NCBI RefSeq assembly: GCF_045679555.1
Contig: NC_092099.1
Coordinates: 6,940,576-7,004,575, forward strand
From: Salvelinus alpinus
Taxonomy: Eukaryota; Chordata; Actinopteri; Salmoniformes; Salmonidae
Length of the DNA: 64,000 nucleotides
Direction: 5' to 3'
In this document: one piece after another, positions 1 to 12,316 of the stretch
Position numbering within the stretch: position 1 is the stretch's first letter
Layout: every line of letters starts with the position of its first letter
The notes under the pieces: generated by a model
What the model was told of the DNA's origin: nothing
Databases searched by the model: none
What the model saw: the letters and a program-made list of their open reading frames with translations, nothing else
Translations under genes and position numbers: made by a program

Positions 1-1663
1 ACATAAGGGGTCGCAGTTATCAGCAACATATAATAGCTCACACTCTCGCCTGGGATTGGAAAATATATTTGTCTCCTGAATTGAAATGGAACTGACCCCA
101 AAACCAAATGGCTGTCTGTACCAAATGAAACAAATTTAACACATTTTTTAGTCGTTATTTAGTCCATTCGTGATGAAAACGACAGACAACATTACAGATA
201 TAAAGACGTAATACCCTGGTCAAAGTGCAAAAAAAATAAGTAAAAGGCAAAGGAATATTTAATGTATACATCAATAAGAATGCATAACACATTACTAAAA
301 GTAACAGCTGCTTTCAGAATCATTCAAAAGATAGAATAAGAGCACGAGTGATTTGGCACAAATAAGAATAATAGGCACCACCAGGTATATTCATGAAATA
401 TGTTAGTTAACGCTGCACGCGGGAATTAAAGAGACAACCTGAATGATCTGTTTCTTCCCAAGTGCACACTCACTAGCCTGGCTGACGCAATCCACACGGT
501 ACACAGCGAGGGACAGTTGTACCCCGCTGTTCTGGACAGGAGTTTGCTTGTTGGTACAATATCAGAAATAGAGTGAGCTTTTTGTTTCTTGTTTGGATTT
601 GAAAATCCATCCGTTGTAATGGAAGGGGGCGGCGCACGGGGGCTGTGTGTGGCTGTCACCTTGGGTGTTTGTGTGAGACAGAAAGGAGAACCAACCATTA
701 TAAGCACAGCCACCTTCATTTGTTACATCGTGCCGACATCAAACAGCCTCCCCAGACTCTGAAGTCAGGAGGACTTTGAGTTAAGAATCAGCCAGACTAC
801 ACTCACAAACCCGTTCTTAACAATACTACACAGCCCTTTCACAGTTTTCAAAAATCTTTAAAAAATGTTTCCCCCCTACTAATCTACACAACCTGCTCCA
901 CATGTTCAAAGTGAAATTTCTATTTTATTTCTAAATTAAAACATTTACACCTCAGAGTTGAGTGGTGGTTTGATGACCATGAAAACTATGTAAATCATAT
1001 GTCAGTCTTCTGTCACAACATCTCAACCAATTGAACACAGTTCCAGACACTTGCAGAATCTATGCAAAGGTGCATTGAAGCTGTTCTGGCTCGTGGTGGC
1101 CCAATAACCTGTATATCCATTGTTTTGTCAAAATTGCTCAAGCTCAGTCAATTTTGTTGGGGTTCATTGATTGACTTAAGACTGGACCACTAAGGAACAC
1201 GCAATCTCTTGGAAAGCCATTTTGGTGTATTGTCGCACTGAAAAATAAAACTCGATCCCAGGGAAAGGTATTCAGTAAACTGAGGCAGGTTTTACTCCAT
1301 TTTTTTTTACAAACAAAGCATTTGTGTTTAGCGAGTCTGTCAGATCAGAGGCAGTACGGATGACTAGGGATGTTCTCTTAATAAGTGTGCGAATTAGACC
1401 ATATTCTGTCCTGCTAAGCATTCAAAATGTAACGAGTACTTTTGGGTGTTAAGGAAAATGTATAGGATAAAAAGTACATAATTTTCTTTGGGAACGTAGG
1501 GAAGTAAAAATATAAATAGTAAAGTACAGATACCTTAAAGTATTTTTACACCACTGGAATTCAGCATTCGTGGACACAAAATGCTATTGAGCGTAAACAT
1601 TACCAATAATGTAAATAAGGGCATGGCATTCTCATCAAGGAGGGGTTTCTGGGCCACAGAACG
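1..1663. other. COMMD6 3' flank, no gene recognised
   Basis: This stretch lies beyond the COMMD6 stop codon and should contain its 3' UTR. I see no convincing coding exon. About 1425-1557 belongs to a dispersed salmonid-type repeat, recognisable by its recurring AGTAC and AAAGTA motifs. About 1015-1110 resembles the 3' end of a Tc1-type element. A minus-strand open frame at 426-719 matches no family I know. An AATAAA on the minus strand near 925 is a possible distant poly(A) signal, about 740 bases past the stop. Confidence 0.4.
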
Positions 1664-4600
1664 TCATACTGTTTCCAAAACAGCTGCCATCTCCTTGAAT
1701 TGCCTGTAGAAGTTCTGCAAAGAGAGTAGGAAAAGTCTGTCAGTAAATAGAATAGATCGTAATTTGTTCAGAATTGTTTTTCTGATGCAATGTTTCCCTC
1801 TCACACACACACAACAGGCCGGGTTACCAACAGAGCAGGATCCTAAAGTGTTGGGGTAAACTGTGTAAGGTATTTTACATAGAGTAAAGGACGGTTGTAC
1901 ACTAGCACCATATAAGCAAAACCTTCAATCATCTCAAACATCACTCATCCATTGCTTTTAGATGAAGAATAAACTGACCTGGAATTGTGCAATGGTCATT
2001 TCAAAGGACCGTTGGGAGATCTGTCCAGAGGTGTCTGCGATCTTCAACAGGAGGGAGACGTGGGGGGAGTTGAGAGAGCGACAGGTGTCCGAGCTCACCG
2101 CCATGCCCAGCTTCCACTGCATGTCCACCAGCTAGACAGGCACACCAGGGGTTAAATCAACAGCTCACTTGCAACTACAGATGGCAAAGCACTTACAGTA
2201 TATTTAAAAAGTATGGATTGTGGGTTCGATTCCCACAGAGGGACCAGTACGGGAAAAAGACATGGATGACTTGTATGCTGTGTGATGACTTAACGAAATA
2301 TTGATTGATATACTGTATATTTAAGTAGGCCTTTATGCCAATAAGTAAGTTAGGGTTCCCGAGTGGCGCAGCGATCTAAGGAACTGCATCTCACTACATA
2401 CAACCTGGTTCGAATCCAGGCTGTATCAAAACCGGCCGTGATTTGGAGTCCCGTAGGGCACTGCAAAATTGGCCCAGCATCGTCCGGATTTGGCCGGTGT
2501 AGGCCGTCATTGTAAATAAGAGTTTGTTCTTAACTGACTTGCCTAGTTATTTATAAATACATATATATTTTTTAACACCTACAGTAAACAGGACTGCTAT
2601 AGGCCCATGTCATTTCAATAAAAACCTTGAACCCATCTGTCCCTGACTTCTGTAAATAATGTGTATTTTACACTCCAGCAGTGGCCTTACATTGAGAAAA
2701 ATATCATAAGAGACAAACTTTTAGCATTTCTTCCTCAAAGCGCCATGGTCTGCTGCACCATGTGCATTTTAACAGTAGAATAGCCAGGAATCAAGTAGCC
2801 TACCAATAACCGCCAGTCTAATAAATCATGTAATAGACACAATCACAAATACATCTATTAACATTTTGTTGAGTTCATAAAAAAACATGGTACTAAGACA
2901 ATTTATTTCAAAATAACAGAACAGCATGTTTTGTTAATTTAGCAGACATCACATGCTTATATTTCCCAGACCTTTACAACAATGAATGACGGAATATAAC
3001 AGAATCCAATAAAATTATCATTAGCAAATATCGATTTGGGGACTATCATCGGTGGGCATGGCGCTATGGTTATTGTAGGAAAACATTTTGAAAGGGAGAC
3101 CATCTGTAAAACATTGTGTTGTTTGGCAAAACAAGGTTCATTAAAAACCTTGGGAAAATGCTCTTTCGGATAGGGTATAGCAATCAAAACGGTTGGCCGG
3201 CATGGACCGCTGTAGAATTATGTGGAAAAGTAAGCAAGCGCCAACAAGCTTGATAAGACGCCAACTAAAATTCCTGCTGGAGGTCAAACTAGCATTAAAT
3301 GGCAACAATGGTACGATGCAACTTTTAAATAAGGACACTGTAGATAAGACGGCATTCAATCATTGATCAATTTGTGCAGTGTGACTGCTTTGCAGACGCT
3401 CTGGAAAGTGGCTTCAGTCTTGTTGTGGAAGACTATGATTGGTTGATAAGCTGAATTAGGTGTATTATACTGTAGCTTTGTCTGGGGCAAAAGCCTGCAC
3501 TCACACATGCCCTTTGTGGGTACAATTCCCCATCCTTAATTAGGAGAATCCAATACCCAATTCCAAAACTTCTGGCCACTTCAAGGGCTGCATACTTCCT
3601 TGCCCTCTATAATTTCGAAACCATATCCAATCATTTCAAATATTACACAAGTACCTATGGTGTAGGAGCTAGCCTGGTGGTCCATAGGACTTGGCTATAC
3701 AGCAAAGATAGATATGGGACCAGGCTAAGAAGGAGCAAGGAGTTGACCTGGAATTAGGCAAGAGAAGAATCCATTGTTTTGGTGGGCTCCAGTAGCCGGG
3801 TGTAGGCCTACCTGTCCGATGCTGAGCATGGCTTGGGACTCCTGGTGCGTGTTGACTAGGGTACCCTGGTCACTCCATAGCCGGTGGAGCACCTGAAGGG
3901 CAGCTTTGGACCACTTACTGCTGCCCTCTCCCAGCCTAGCTACCAGTACATCAGCAGAGAGGTTGTTCTTTTCAGTCGACCTGTTCAAGATAGAACAAAT
4001 GTGTTAATTTAACACAGACGTCTGGACCCAGTCAACATCTACAGTGAATTTGGACCCCTTCTCCACATTTTGTTACGTTACAGCCTCATTCTGAAATTCT
4101 CAGAAATCTACACACGATACCCCATAATGACAAAGTAAAAACTGGTTTATAGAAATTTTTGCACATTTAGAAAAACTTAACTGAAATATCACATAAAATA
4201 TTCAGAACCTTTCAGTACTTTGTTGAAGCACCTTTGGCAGCGATTATAACCTTCAGTCTTCTTGGGTATGACTACAAGCTTGGCATACCTGTATTTGGGG
4301 AGCTTCTCCCATTCTTCTCAAGCTCTGTCAGGTTTGATGGGGAGCGTCGCTGCACAGCTATTTTCAAGTCTCTCCAGAGATGTTCCAAGTCCGGGCTTTG
4401 GCTGGGCCACAAGGACATTTGCAGACTTGTCCCGAAGCCACTCCTGCATTGTCTTGGCTGTGTGCTTAGGGTCATTGTCCTGTTGGAAGGTGAACGTTCG
4501 CCCCAGTATGAAGTCCTGAGCAGGTTTTTTCATCAAGGATCTCTGTACTTTGCTACGTTCAGCTTTCCCTTGATCCTGACTAATCTCCCAGTCCCTGAAA

Positions 4601-7600
4601 AACATCCCCACAGCATGATGCTCCCACCACCATGCATCACCGTACAGATGGTGCAAGGTTTACTCCACATGTGACACTTGGCATTCAGGCCAAAGAGTTC
4701 AATCTTGGTTTCATCAGACCAGAGAATCTTGTTTCTCATGGTCTGAGAGTCCTTTTGGCAAACTAAAGCGGGCTGTCATGTGCCTTTTACTGAGGAGTGG
4801 CTTCCGTCTGGCCACTCTACCATAAAGGCCTGATTGGTGGAGCGCGAGATGGTTGTCCTTCTGGAAGGTTCTCCCATCTCCACAGAGGAACTCTGGAGTT
4901 CTGTCAGAGTGACCATAGGGTTCTAGGTCACCTCCCTGACCAAGGCCCTTCTACCCCGATTGCTCAGTTTGGCTGGGAGGCCCGCAGTCTTGGTGGTTCC
5001 AAACCTATTCCATTTAAGAATGATGGAGACCACTGGGTTCTTAAGGGACCTTAAATGCTGCAGTAATCGTTTGGTACCCTTTCCCAGATCTGTGCCTCGA
5101 CACAATCCTGTCTCGGAGCTCTACAGACAATTCCTTCGACCACATGGCTTGGTTTTTGCTCTGACATGCCCTGTCAACCATGGGCCCTTATATAGACAGG
5201 TGTGTGCATTTCCAAATCATGTCCAATCAATTGAATTTACCACAGCTGGACTCCAATCAAGTTGTAGAAACATCTCAAGGATGATCAATAGAAACAGGAT
5301 GCACCGGATCTCAATTTCAAGTCTCATAGCAAAGGGTCTGAATACTTATGCAAATGTTTACTTTATTATTATTAAATACATTTTCAAAAGAATGATGAAA
5401 ACTTGTTCCCGCTTTGTCATTATGGGAAATTGTGTGTCGACAGATTAAAAATTACATTTCCTCATCAATTTTAAAATATAGCTGTAACGTAACAAAAATG
5501 TGTAAAAGGGGTCTATATACTTTCCAAATGCATTTAAACCCACAACTCACCCACCATGGAATATCCTTATGACTCTCCAAATAAATAAAACCAATTACTT
5601 TAGTAACAAATCATAGCCATGGCCCTGAAGCCACTACCCACCACTGGTTCCTGACCTATCCCAAAAGGGGAGCAAACAAAATCAATGTGCTGAACGCCGG
5701 ATATAGTATTTTTTTGGCAACTTGCCGATGAGTGTAGAAGTTGGTTGCGGATCACAAACAGCTACAATACCTGAACGTTAAGAAGAGAAATTGGACAACC
5801 TCCTGTAGAGCCTCTTGGTCAAGTCGGATCCCAGCTCTTTGAAACTTCTGTACAGAAAAAGGTAGAAAAACGTGTTACAAAATCAGATCATGTAAATATG
5901 GTTCATTTTAGGGAGAGAAAGGACAGTGGCAATGTGTTGACTTACATCAGAGATTTCAGCGGAATCCACTCCCCTGACCTGTCCTTGGAGATGACTCAGA
6001 ATCTGCTGACACTGCATGAGGAGATTATCAGAACCACATCCTCAATAACAGCTCCTGAAATGGTGACTGATGACTGCTGCATCGATGCACTCTCTAATAC
6101 AAAAGTATTGTATTTCAATACATCTGACTGTGACTGGTCGGTCGCTGTATCTATGCACTCTAATACATAGGACTCTGGTCTACCGACCAATTGGGATATT
6201 TGGTCCAAATATTTTTTTTATTTGTTTCTGTCAATGGTGACGCAGCTGAACAAGTGTAGCCGGTGCCAGTATAGATGTATGGACCAAACCTGTCATCATT
6301 TGAAATAAATGCATGCACATATAAATAGATAAATAAAGGCACACATGAATTGATGAATGAATGCCAGGGCTTGTCCTCTTGTCCGGGACAAGTGAAAAAA
6401 AAAAACATAATCATGCAGTAACCAAAAAAATAAAGTTATATATTTATATTTCAGATTCTTCAAGTTGCCACCCTTAGCCTTGATGACAGCTCTGCACACT
6501 CTTGGCATTCTCTCAACCAGCTTCATGAGGTAGTCATCTGGAATGCATTTCAATTAACAGGTGTACCTTCTTAAAAGTTATGTTGTAGAATTTCCTTTCC
6601 TTAATGCATTTCAGCCAATCAGTTGTGTTGTGACAAGGTTGCAGTGGTATACAGAAGATAGCCCTATTTGGTTAAAGACCAATCTCCATATGATGGCAAG
6701 AACAGCTCAAATAAGCAAAGAGAAACGACAGTACATTATTACTTTAAGACATGAAGGCCAGTCAATACGGAAAATGTCAAGAACTTTGAAAGTTTCTTCA
6801 AGTGCAGTTGCAAAAACCATCAAGCGCTATGATGAAACTGGCTCTCATGAGGACCACCACAGGAATGGAAGACCCAGAGTTAACTATGCTGCAGAGTATA
6901 AGTTCATTGCAGCCCAAATAAATGCTTCAGAGTTAAACAGACACATCTCAACATCAACTGTTCAGAGGACACTGTGTGAGTCAGGCCTTCATGGTCAAAT
7001 TGCTGCAAAGAAATCACTACTGAAGGACACTGATAAGACTTGCTTGGGCCAAGAAACACGAGCAATAGACATTAGACCAGTGGAAATTTGTCCTTTGGTC
7101 TAGAGTCCAAATTGGAGATATTTGGTTCCAACCGCTGTGTCTTTGTGAGACGCGGTGTGGGTGAACAGATGATCTCTGCATGTGTGGTTGCCACTGTAAA
7201 GCATGGAAGAGGTGGTGTTATGGTGTGGGGGTGCTTTGCTGGTAACACTGATTTATTTAGAATTCAAGGGCCACTTAACCAGCCTGGCCACCCCACCATT
7301 CTGCAGCGAGAAGCCATCCCATCTGGTTTGGGCTTAGCGGGACTCTAGGCTGTGTAAGGGTTATATTACCAAGTAGGAGAGTGATGGAGAGCTGCATCAG
7401 ATCACCTGGCCTCCACAATCCACCAACCTCAACCAAATTGCGATGGTTTGGGATGAGTCAGACCGCAGAGTAAAGGAAAAGCAGCCAACAAGTGCTCAGC
7501 ATGTGGGAACTCCTTCAAGACTGTTGGAAAAGCATTCCAGGTGAAGCTGGTTGAGAGAATGTCAAGAGTGTGCAAAGCTGTCATCAAGGCGCAGGGTTGC

Positions 7601-10600
7601 TACTTTGAAGAACCTCAAATATATTTTCAATTTGTTTAAAATTTCTTGGTTACTACATGATTCCATATATGTTAGGTGTCCAAACATTTGACTGGTACCG
7701 TATGTATGTATACTACCGTTTAAAGTTTGGGGTCACTTAGAAAATGTCCTGGTTTCTGAAAGAAAAGCTATTTTTTTGGTCCATTAGAATAACATCAAAT
7801 TGATCAGAAATACAGTGTCCTCAACTGGCAGCTTCATTAAATAGTACCCGCAAAACACCAGTCTCAACGTCAACAGTGAAGAGGCGACTCCGGGACGCTG
7901 ACCTTCTAGGCAGAGTTCCTCTGTCCAATGTCTGTTCTTTTGCCCATTTTAATCTTCTTTTTATTGGCCAGTCTGAGATGTCTTTTTTCTTTGCAACTGC
8001 CTAGGCCAGCATCCCGTTGACGGAGACTGGTGTTTTGTGGGTACTATTTAATGAAGCTGCCAGTTGAGAACTTGAGAGGCATCCGTTTCACAAACGAGAC
8101 AGTATAATGTACTTGTCCTCTTGCTCAGTTGTGCACCGGGGCCTCCTGGGTCAATTCTGGTGAGGGCCAGTTTGCGCTGTTCTATAGAGGGAGTAGTACA
8201 CAGCGTTGTATGAGATCTTCAGTTTCTCGCATGGAATAGCCTTAATTTCTCAGAACAAGAATAGACTGATGAGTTTCAGAACAAAGCTCTTAGTTACTGG
8301 CCATTTTGAGCCTGTAATCGAACCCACAAATGCTGATGCTCCAGATACTCAACTAGTCTAAAGAAGGCCAGTTTCATTGCTTTTTTTAAATCAGAACAAC
8401 CGTTTTCATAATTGCAAAGGGGTTTTCTAACGATCAACGAGCCTTTTAAAATGATAAACTTGGATTAGCTAACAATGTGCCATTGGAACACAGGAGAGAT
8501 GGTTGCTGATAATGGGCCCCTGTACGCATATGTAGATATTCTATAAAAAATCTGCCGTTTCCAGCGACAATAGTCATTTACAATATTAACAATGGCAACA
8601 CTATTTCTGATCCATTTGATGTTATTTTAAAAAGGACAACAATTTTTTTTCTTTTTTCTTTCAAAAACAAGGGAGGCGATGACCAATTTTGGCAGGACAT
8701 GCAAAGACATGAGTTTAGAAAGGGCTTGGAGCTCACATGGTCAGTATCCCCAAGTAGCCTATTCAGATATAAATCACTTGGCTTGGAATGTGTTAAAATT
8801 CCACTAGAACAATGCAGTGACCCCAAATTTTTGAACAGTAGCGTATGTGAGATATATATACACACACACAGTTGAAGTCGGAAGTTTACATACACCTTAG
8901 CCAAAAACATTTAAACTCAGTTTTTCCACATTTTCCGACCTTTAATCCTAGTAAAAACTCCCTGTCTTAGGTCAGTTAGGATCACCACTTCATTTTAAGA
9001 ATGTGAAATGTCAGAATAGAGAGAATTATTTATTTTAGCTTTAATTTCTTTCATCACATTCCCAGTCTGTCAGAAGTTTACATATACACAATTAGTATTT
9101 GGTAGCATTGCCTTTACATTGTTTAACACGGGTCAAACATTTCAAAAAGCCTTCCCACAATAAGTTGGGTGAATTTTGGCCCATTCCTCCTGACAGCTGA
9201 GTCAGGTTTGTAGGCCTCCTTGCTCGCACACGCTTTTTCATTTCTACCCATACATTTTCCATAGGATTGAGGTCAGGGCTCTGTGATGGCCACTCCAATA
9301 CCTTGACTTTGTTGTCTTTAAGCCATTTTGCCACAACTTTGGAAGTATGCTTGGGGTCATTGTCCATTTGGAAGACCCATTTGCAACCAAGCGTCCTCAC
9401 TGATGTTGCTTCAATATATCCACATAATTCTTCTTCCTCATGAGGCCATCTATTTTGTGAAGTGGAAGAAGCCACTGCTCCAAAACCGCCATAAAAAAGA
9501 CAGACTACGGTTTGCAACTGCACATGGGGACAAAGATCGTACTTTTTGGAGAAATGTCCTCTGGTCTGATGAAACAAAAATGGAACTGTTTGGCCATAAT
9601 GGCCATCGTCATGTTTGGAGGCTCAGCAATGGGGGAAACTTGCAAGCCGAAGAACACCATCCCAAACGTGAAGCACGGGGGTGGCATCATGTTGTGGGGG
9701 TGCTTTGCTGCAGGAGGGACTGGTGCACTTCACAAAATAGATGGCATTATGAGGATGGAAAATGATGTGGATATATTGAAGCAGCATCTCAAGACATCAG
9801 TCAGGATGTTAAAGCTTGGTCTCAAATGGGTCTTCCAAATGGACAATGACCCCAAGCATACTTCCAAAGTTGTGGCAAAATGGCTGAAAGACAAAGTCAA
9901 GGTATTGGAGTGGCCATCATAAAGCCCTGACCTCAATCCTATGGGAAATCTGTGGCCAGAACTGAAAAAGCTTGTGCGAGCAAGGAGGCCTACAAACATG
10001 ACTCAGTTACACCAGCTCTGTCAGGAGGAATGGACCAAAATTCACCCAATTTATTGTGGGAAGCTTGTGGAAGGCTACCTGAAATGTTTGACCCAAGTTA
10101 AACAATTTAAAGGCAATGCTACCAAATACTAATTGAGTGTATGTAAACTTCTGACCTACTGGGAATGTGATGAAAGAAATAAAAGCTGAAATAAATTATT
10201 CTCTTTACTATTATTCTGACATTTCACATTCTTTAAATAAAGTGGTGATCCTATCTGACTTAAGACCAGGGAATTTTTACGAGGATTAAATGTCAGAAAT
10301 TGTGAAAAACTGAGTTTAAATGTATTTGGCTAAGATGTATGTAAACTTTGACTTCAACTGTAGAGATATATATATATCTATATATGAGAGGAGTTTTGCC
10401 AATGCAGTTGAACGTTCTGAGAGTGACAAATTCTCCTCCATAGCCGTTAAGTGATAATTAATCCTTCCGTTTTGTTCTGTTTCTGTTGTTTTTCAACCTA
10501 TGAAGAATTCCAGTGACACTACAACACATTAAAGACTTGGATACCCATTATCCTGAATGCCAATTCAATAAAAACGTCTTAAATTCACTGCTCTGTTTTG

Positions 10601-12316
10601 CTTGTTTACAGCGGGTGATTTCTTAGAAGGGATCCAGTTTGTCAAATTTACATCAGATTTGACTTTTCGTAGCAGGTCGGGAGTTAGGTTAAGGTTTGGA
10701 AAAGGTTTAGCTAAAATACAAGAAAAATATACACTTTTGATGTTAATTTGACAAAAGCTGAATCCCTTCTAGCCATGACCCTGTCAGAGTTGCTCTCGTG
10801 TTATTACGTCGCCAACATTCCGAGAATTAAGTTCTAAATGGGCACTAACATGGTGGCCGTTCTAAAACCTGGCCTAACTGAGTATACAAAACATTAAGAA
10901 CACCAGCACTTTCCATGACAGACTGACCAGGTAAAAGCTATGATCCCGTATTAATGCCACTTATTAATTCCCCTTCAAATCAGTGTAGATGAAGGGGAGG
11001 AGACAGGTTAAAGAAGGATTTTTAAGCCTTGAGACATGGATTGTGTATGTTTGCCATTCAGAGGGTGAATGGGCAAGACAAAAAATATATAAGTTCCTTC
11101 GAACAGGGTATGATAGTAGGTTCCAGCTGCATCAGTTTGTGTCACAAACTGCAACGCTGCTGGGTTTTGTGTGTATCAAGAATGATCCACCACACCAAAC
11201 TTCCAGCCAACTAGACAACTGTGGGAAGCAACACAGGCCAGCATCCCTGCGGAACGCTTTTGACAACCGAATAATTGAGGCTGTTCTGAGGGCAACTCAA
11301 TATCAGGAAGGTGTTTTTAAAAAGGTTTGGTATACTCAGTGTATATGGCTCTGGATTGGCCTATCACTCCAATCATTACAGCTGAAAAAGACGTGGTACT
11401 ATTTCAAGCGTCTCATCTTTCTCAATGAATGCCAAGAGAAATGACAGATACAGGATATCCTTACTGTTTCTGCCAATAAATCTGGAGGGAGTCTTCCAAT
11501 GTTTTCCACAGTTTTGTCAACGCCTAAAAACCACACAAGTTGATTAGTAAGTTTCAAAAAATGGCTAGCCCATTAGCTACTTAGCCAAGTCAGTGAGTAT
11601 GTAACGTTAGCGAACTACCGTTACCTAGCTATTGGGTATCTTCCCATTTATTCATTAGTTAGATCCTTCACATATACCTAGTCATTGGAATTATAGCAAT
11701 TAAATTATGTGCGCACATACATAAGTTAGAAAACAGTGTTAACTATGCAAGTCTTCACATCAGCTACAAAAAGCGTAGCTAGCTATTGCGCGTCTTCCTA
11801 TTTGCATGTATTCTTTAGTTGGATCTCAATTCGATTATTTATGCACATCGCAAAGTTAGTTAACACTGTTTCCTATGGAAAGTCTTGATATCAACTACAA
11901 AAATAGTAACGTTAACTATCTGGTTAGCACTTGACAACAGATAAACGGGGAAACCTTTGGCTTGGCTGTGTTTAACGTCGTTACATTGCTCGCGTAGCTA
12001 TTAGCTAACCGTTAGCTTGTTGTTAGTTAGCTAGCTATGTTAACGTCTCATATTATGTTGAAATACTGCACCCACTAGGCGATGAATCCAACCCCGGCAT
12101 CTCTGATCGCAAGTAGGGGTGGAAAACGGAGGATCAGAGTAGATAAGCAACGAAGAAGAGGTCACCACAGTAAAATCACAGATAGAACAATGAGCCACAC
12201 ATTTCACCGGATGAGTAAATGTGAAGCATCCGGTTGGCGGTTCCACTCACACCAAATGTGGTTATTAGAGGAAGCCCATTGGCCGGCAGTGGGAGAAGAT
12301 GGATTTTGGCCGACAT
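1664..12316 (-). CDS. commd6: COMM domain-containing protein 6, long form (7 exons)
   Basis: COMMD6 belongs to the COMMD family, which forms the Commander complex with CCDC22/CCDC93 in endosomal recycling and also modulates NF-kB. Coding exons in minus-strand order are 12316-12253, 11523-11465, 6011-5946, 5847-5771, 3980-3812, 2131-1979 and 1714-1664. They total 639 nt (212 aa plus stop), with GT/AG borders and matching phases. Exons 6-7 encode residues 146-212, the COMM domain, nearly identical to human COMMD6 ([16 protein letters not shown], then [17 protein letters not shown]). Residues about 22-145 form the N-terminal helical domain typical of other COMMDs. The main human COMMD6 product is only about 85 aa and lacks it. 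Exon 1 is the least certain: its donor reads GTGTGA, chosen because only that phase joins exon 2 in frame. The other exons are firm. Introns carry many transposons. Confidence 0.92.
2353..2570 (+). mobile_element. tRNA-derived SINE (SlmI-like) in COMMD6 intron
   Basis: The head is tRNA-like, with an A box (GAGTGGCGCAGCGATCTAAG) and a B box (GGTTCGAATCC). A conserved body follows, and then a tail reading TAGGCCGTCATTGTAAATAA and onward. The same tail ends the L2-like LINE at 25495-25555, so this SINE probably borrowed that LINE's reverse transcriptase. It lies antisense to COMMD6. The family name is from memory and less sure than the SINE call. Confidence 0.85.
4042..5533 (-). mobile_element. 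Tc1/mariner transposon, inactive
   Basis: The terminal regions are inverted copies: both carry GACCCCTT, CACATTTTGTTACGTTACAG-type sequence and the CCCCATAATGACAAAG subterminal motif. Inside, minus-strand frames encode Tc1 transposase pieces: [46 protein letters not shown] and a [10 protein letters not shown] remnant. The pieces lie in different frames, so no intact transposase remains. The element sits in the COMMD6 intron between coding exons 4 and 5, in the same orientation as the gene. Confidence 0.88.
6400..7706 (+). mobile_element. Tc1/mariner transposon, degraded
   Basis: A plus-strand frame beginning near 6691 encodes the N-terminal DNA-binding half of a Tc1 transposase ([20 protein letters not shown], then a paired-like helix-turn-helix ending in [15 protein letters not shown]). 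A second frame from 7088 encodes [26 protein letters not shown] and FRIQGPLNQ. Further pieces run to about 7620. The right end has the terminal motif TGTCCAAACATTTGACTGGT. The left end begins near 6400 and is eroded. It lies in the COMMD6 intron between coding exons 2 and 3, opposite to the gene. Confidence 0.85.
7713..8842 (-). mobile_element. Tc1-type element with fold-back rearrangement
   Basis: The outer ends are inverted repeats: AAGTTTGGGGTCACTTAG at the left matches the reverse complement of the right end, near AGTGACCCCAAATTTTTGAA. Most of the interior reads as a transposase gene 5' half on the minus strand. A stretch at about 7820-7880 (CTGGCAGCTTCATTAAATAG) recurs as its reverse complement at about 8015-8072, so part of the gene is present in both orientations. 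No intact transposase is seen. Confidence 0.75.
8869..10360. mobile_element. Sleeping Beauty-type Tc1 element, palindromic
   Basis: Both ends carry the salmonid Tc1 terminus CAGTTGAAGTCGGAAGTTTA or a close variant. Both are of the right-end type that continues with TTAGCC/GGCTAA and TTTAAACTCAG. The left arm (8869 to about 9464) is a diverged reverse complement of the right arm (about 9726-10360). The centre and right arm read on the plus strand as the C-terminal two thirds of the transposase: [57 protein letters not shown]. The N-terminal DNA-binding domain and true left end are missing, and the frames are broken. Confidence 0.85.
10877..11340. mobile_element. Short inverted-repeat DNA element (Tc1-related)
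   Basis: The left end reads ACTGAGTATACAAAACATTA and the right end TTTGGTATACTCAGT, which are imperfect inverted repeats. The interior (GGAGGAGACAGGTTAAAGAA, GTGTATCAAGAATGATCCAC) matches a deleted Tc1-type element common in salmonids as I remember them. It has no coding capacity. It ends about 125 bases before the COMMD6 exon at 11465-11523. Confidence 0.7.

Noticed and set aside
426-719. Minus-strand 97-codon frame downstream of COMMD6
   Set aside because: No family features and no splice signals that fit a neighbouring gene; left as unassigned.
2353-2430. tRNA-like A and B boxes
   Set aside because: They belong to a SINE head with a LINE-type tail; the cloverleaf is degenerate. The same holds for 25780-25846.
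5898-6170. Plus-strand 90-codon frame
   Set aside because: It covers a COMMD6 exon in antisense and shows no protein features.
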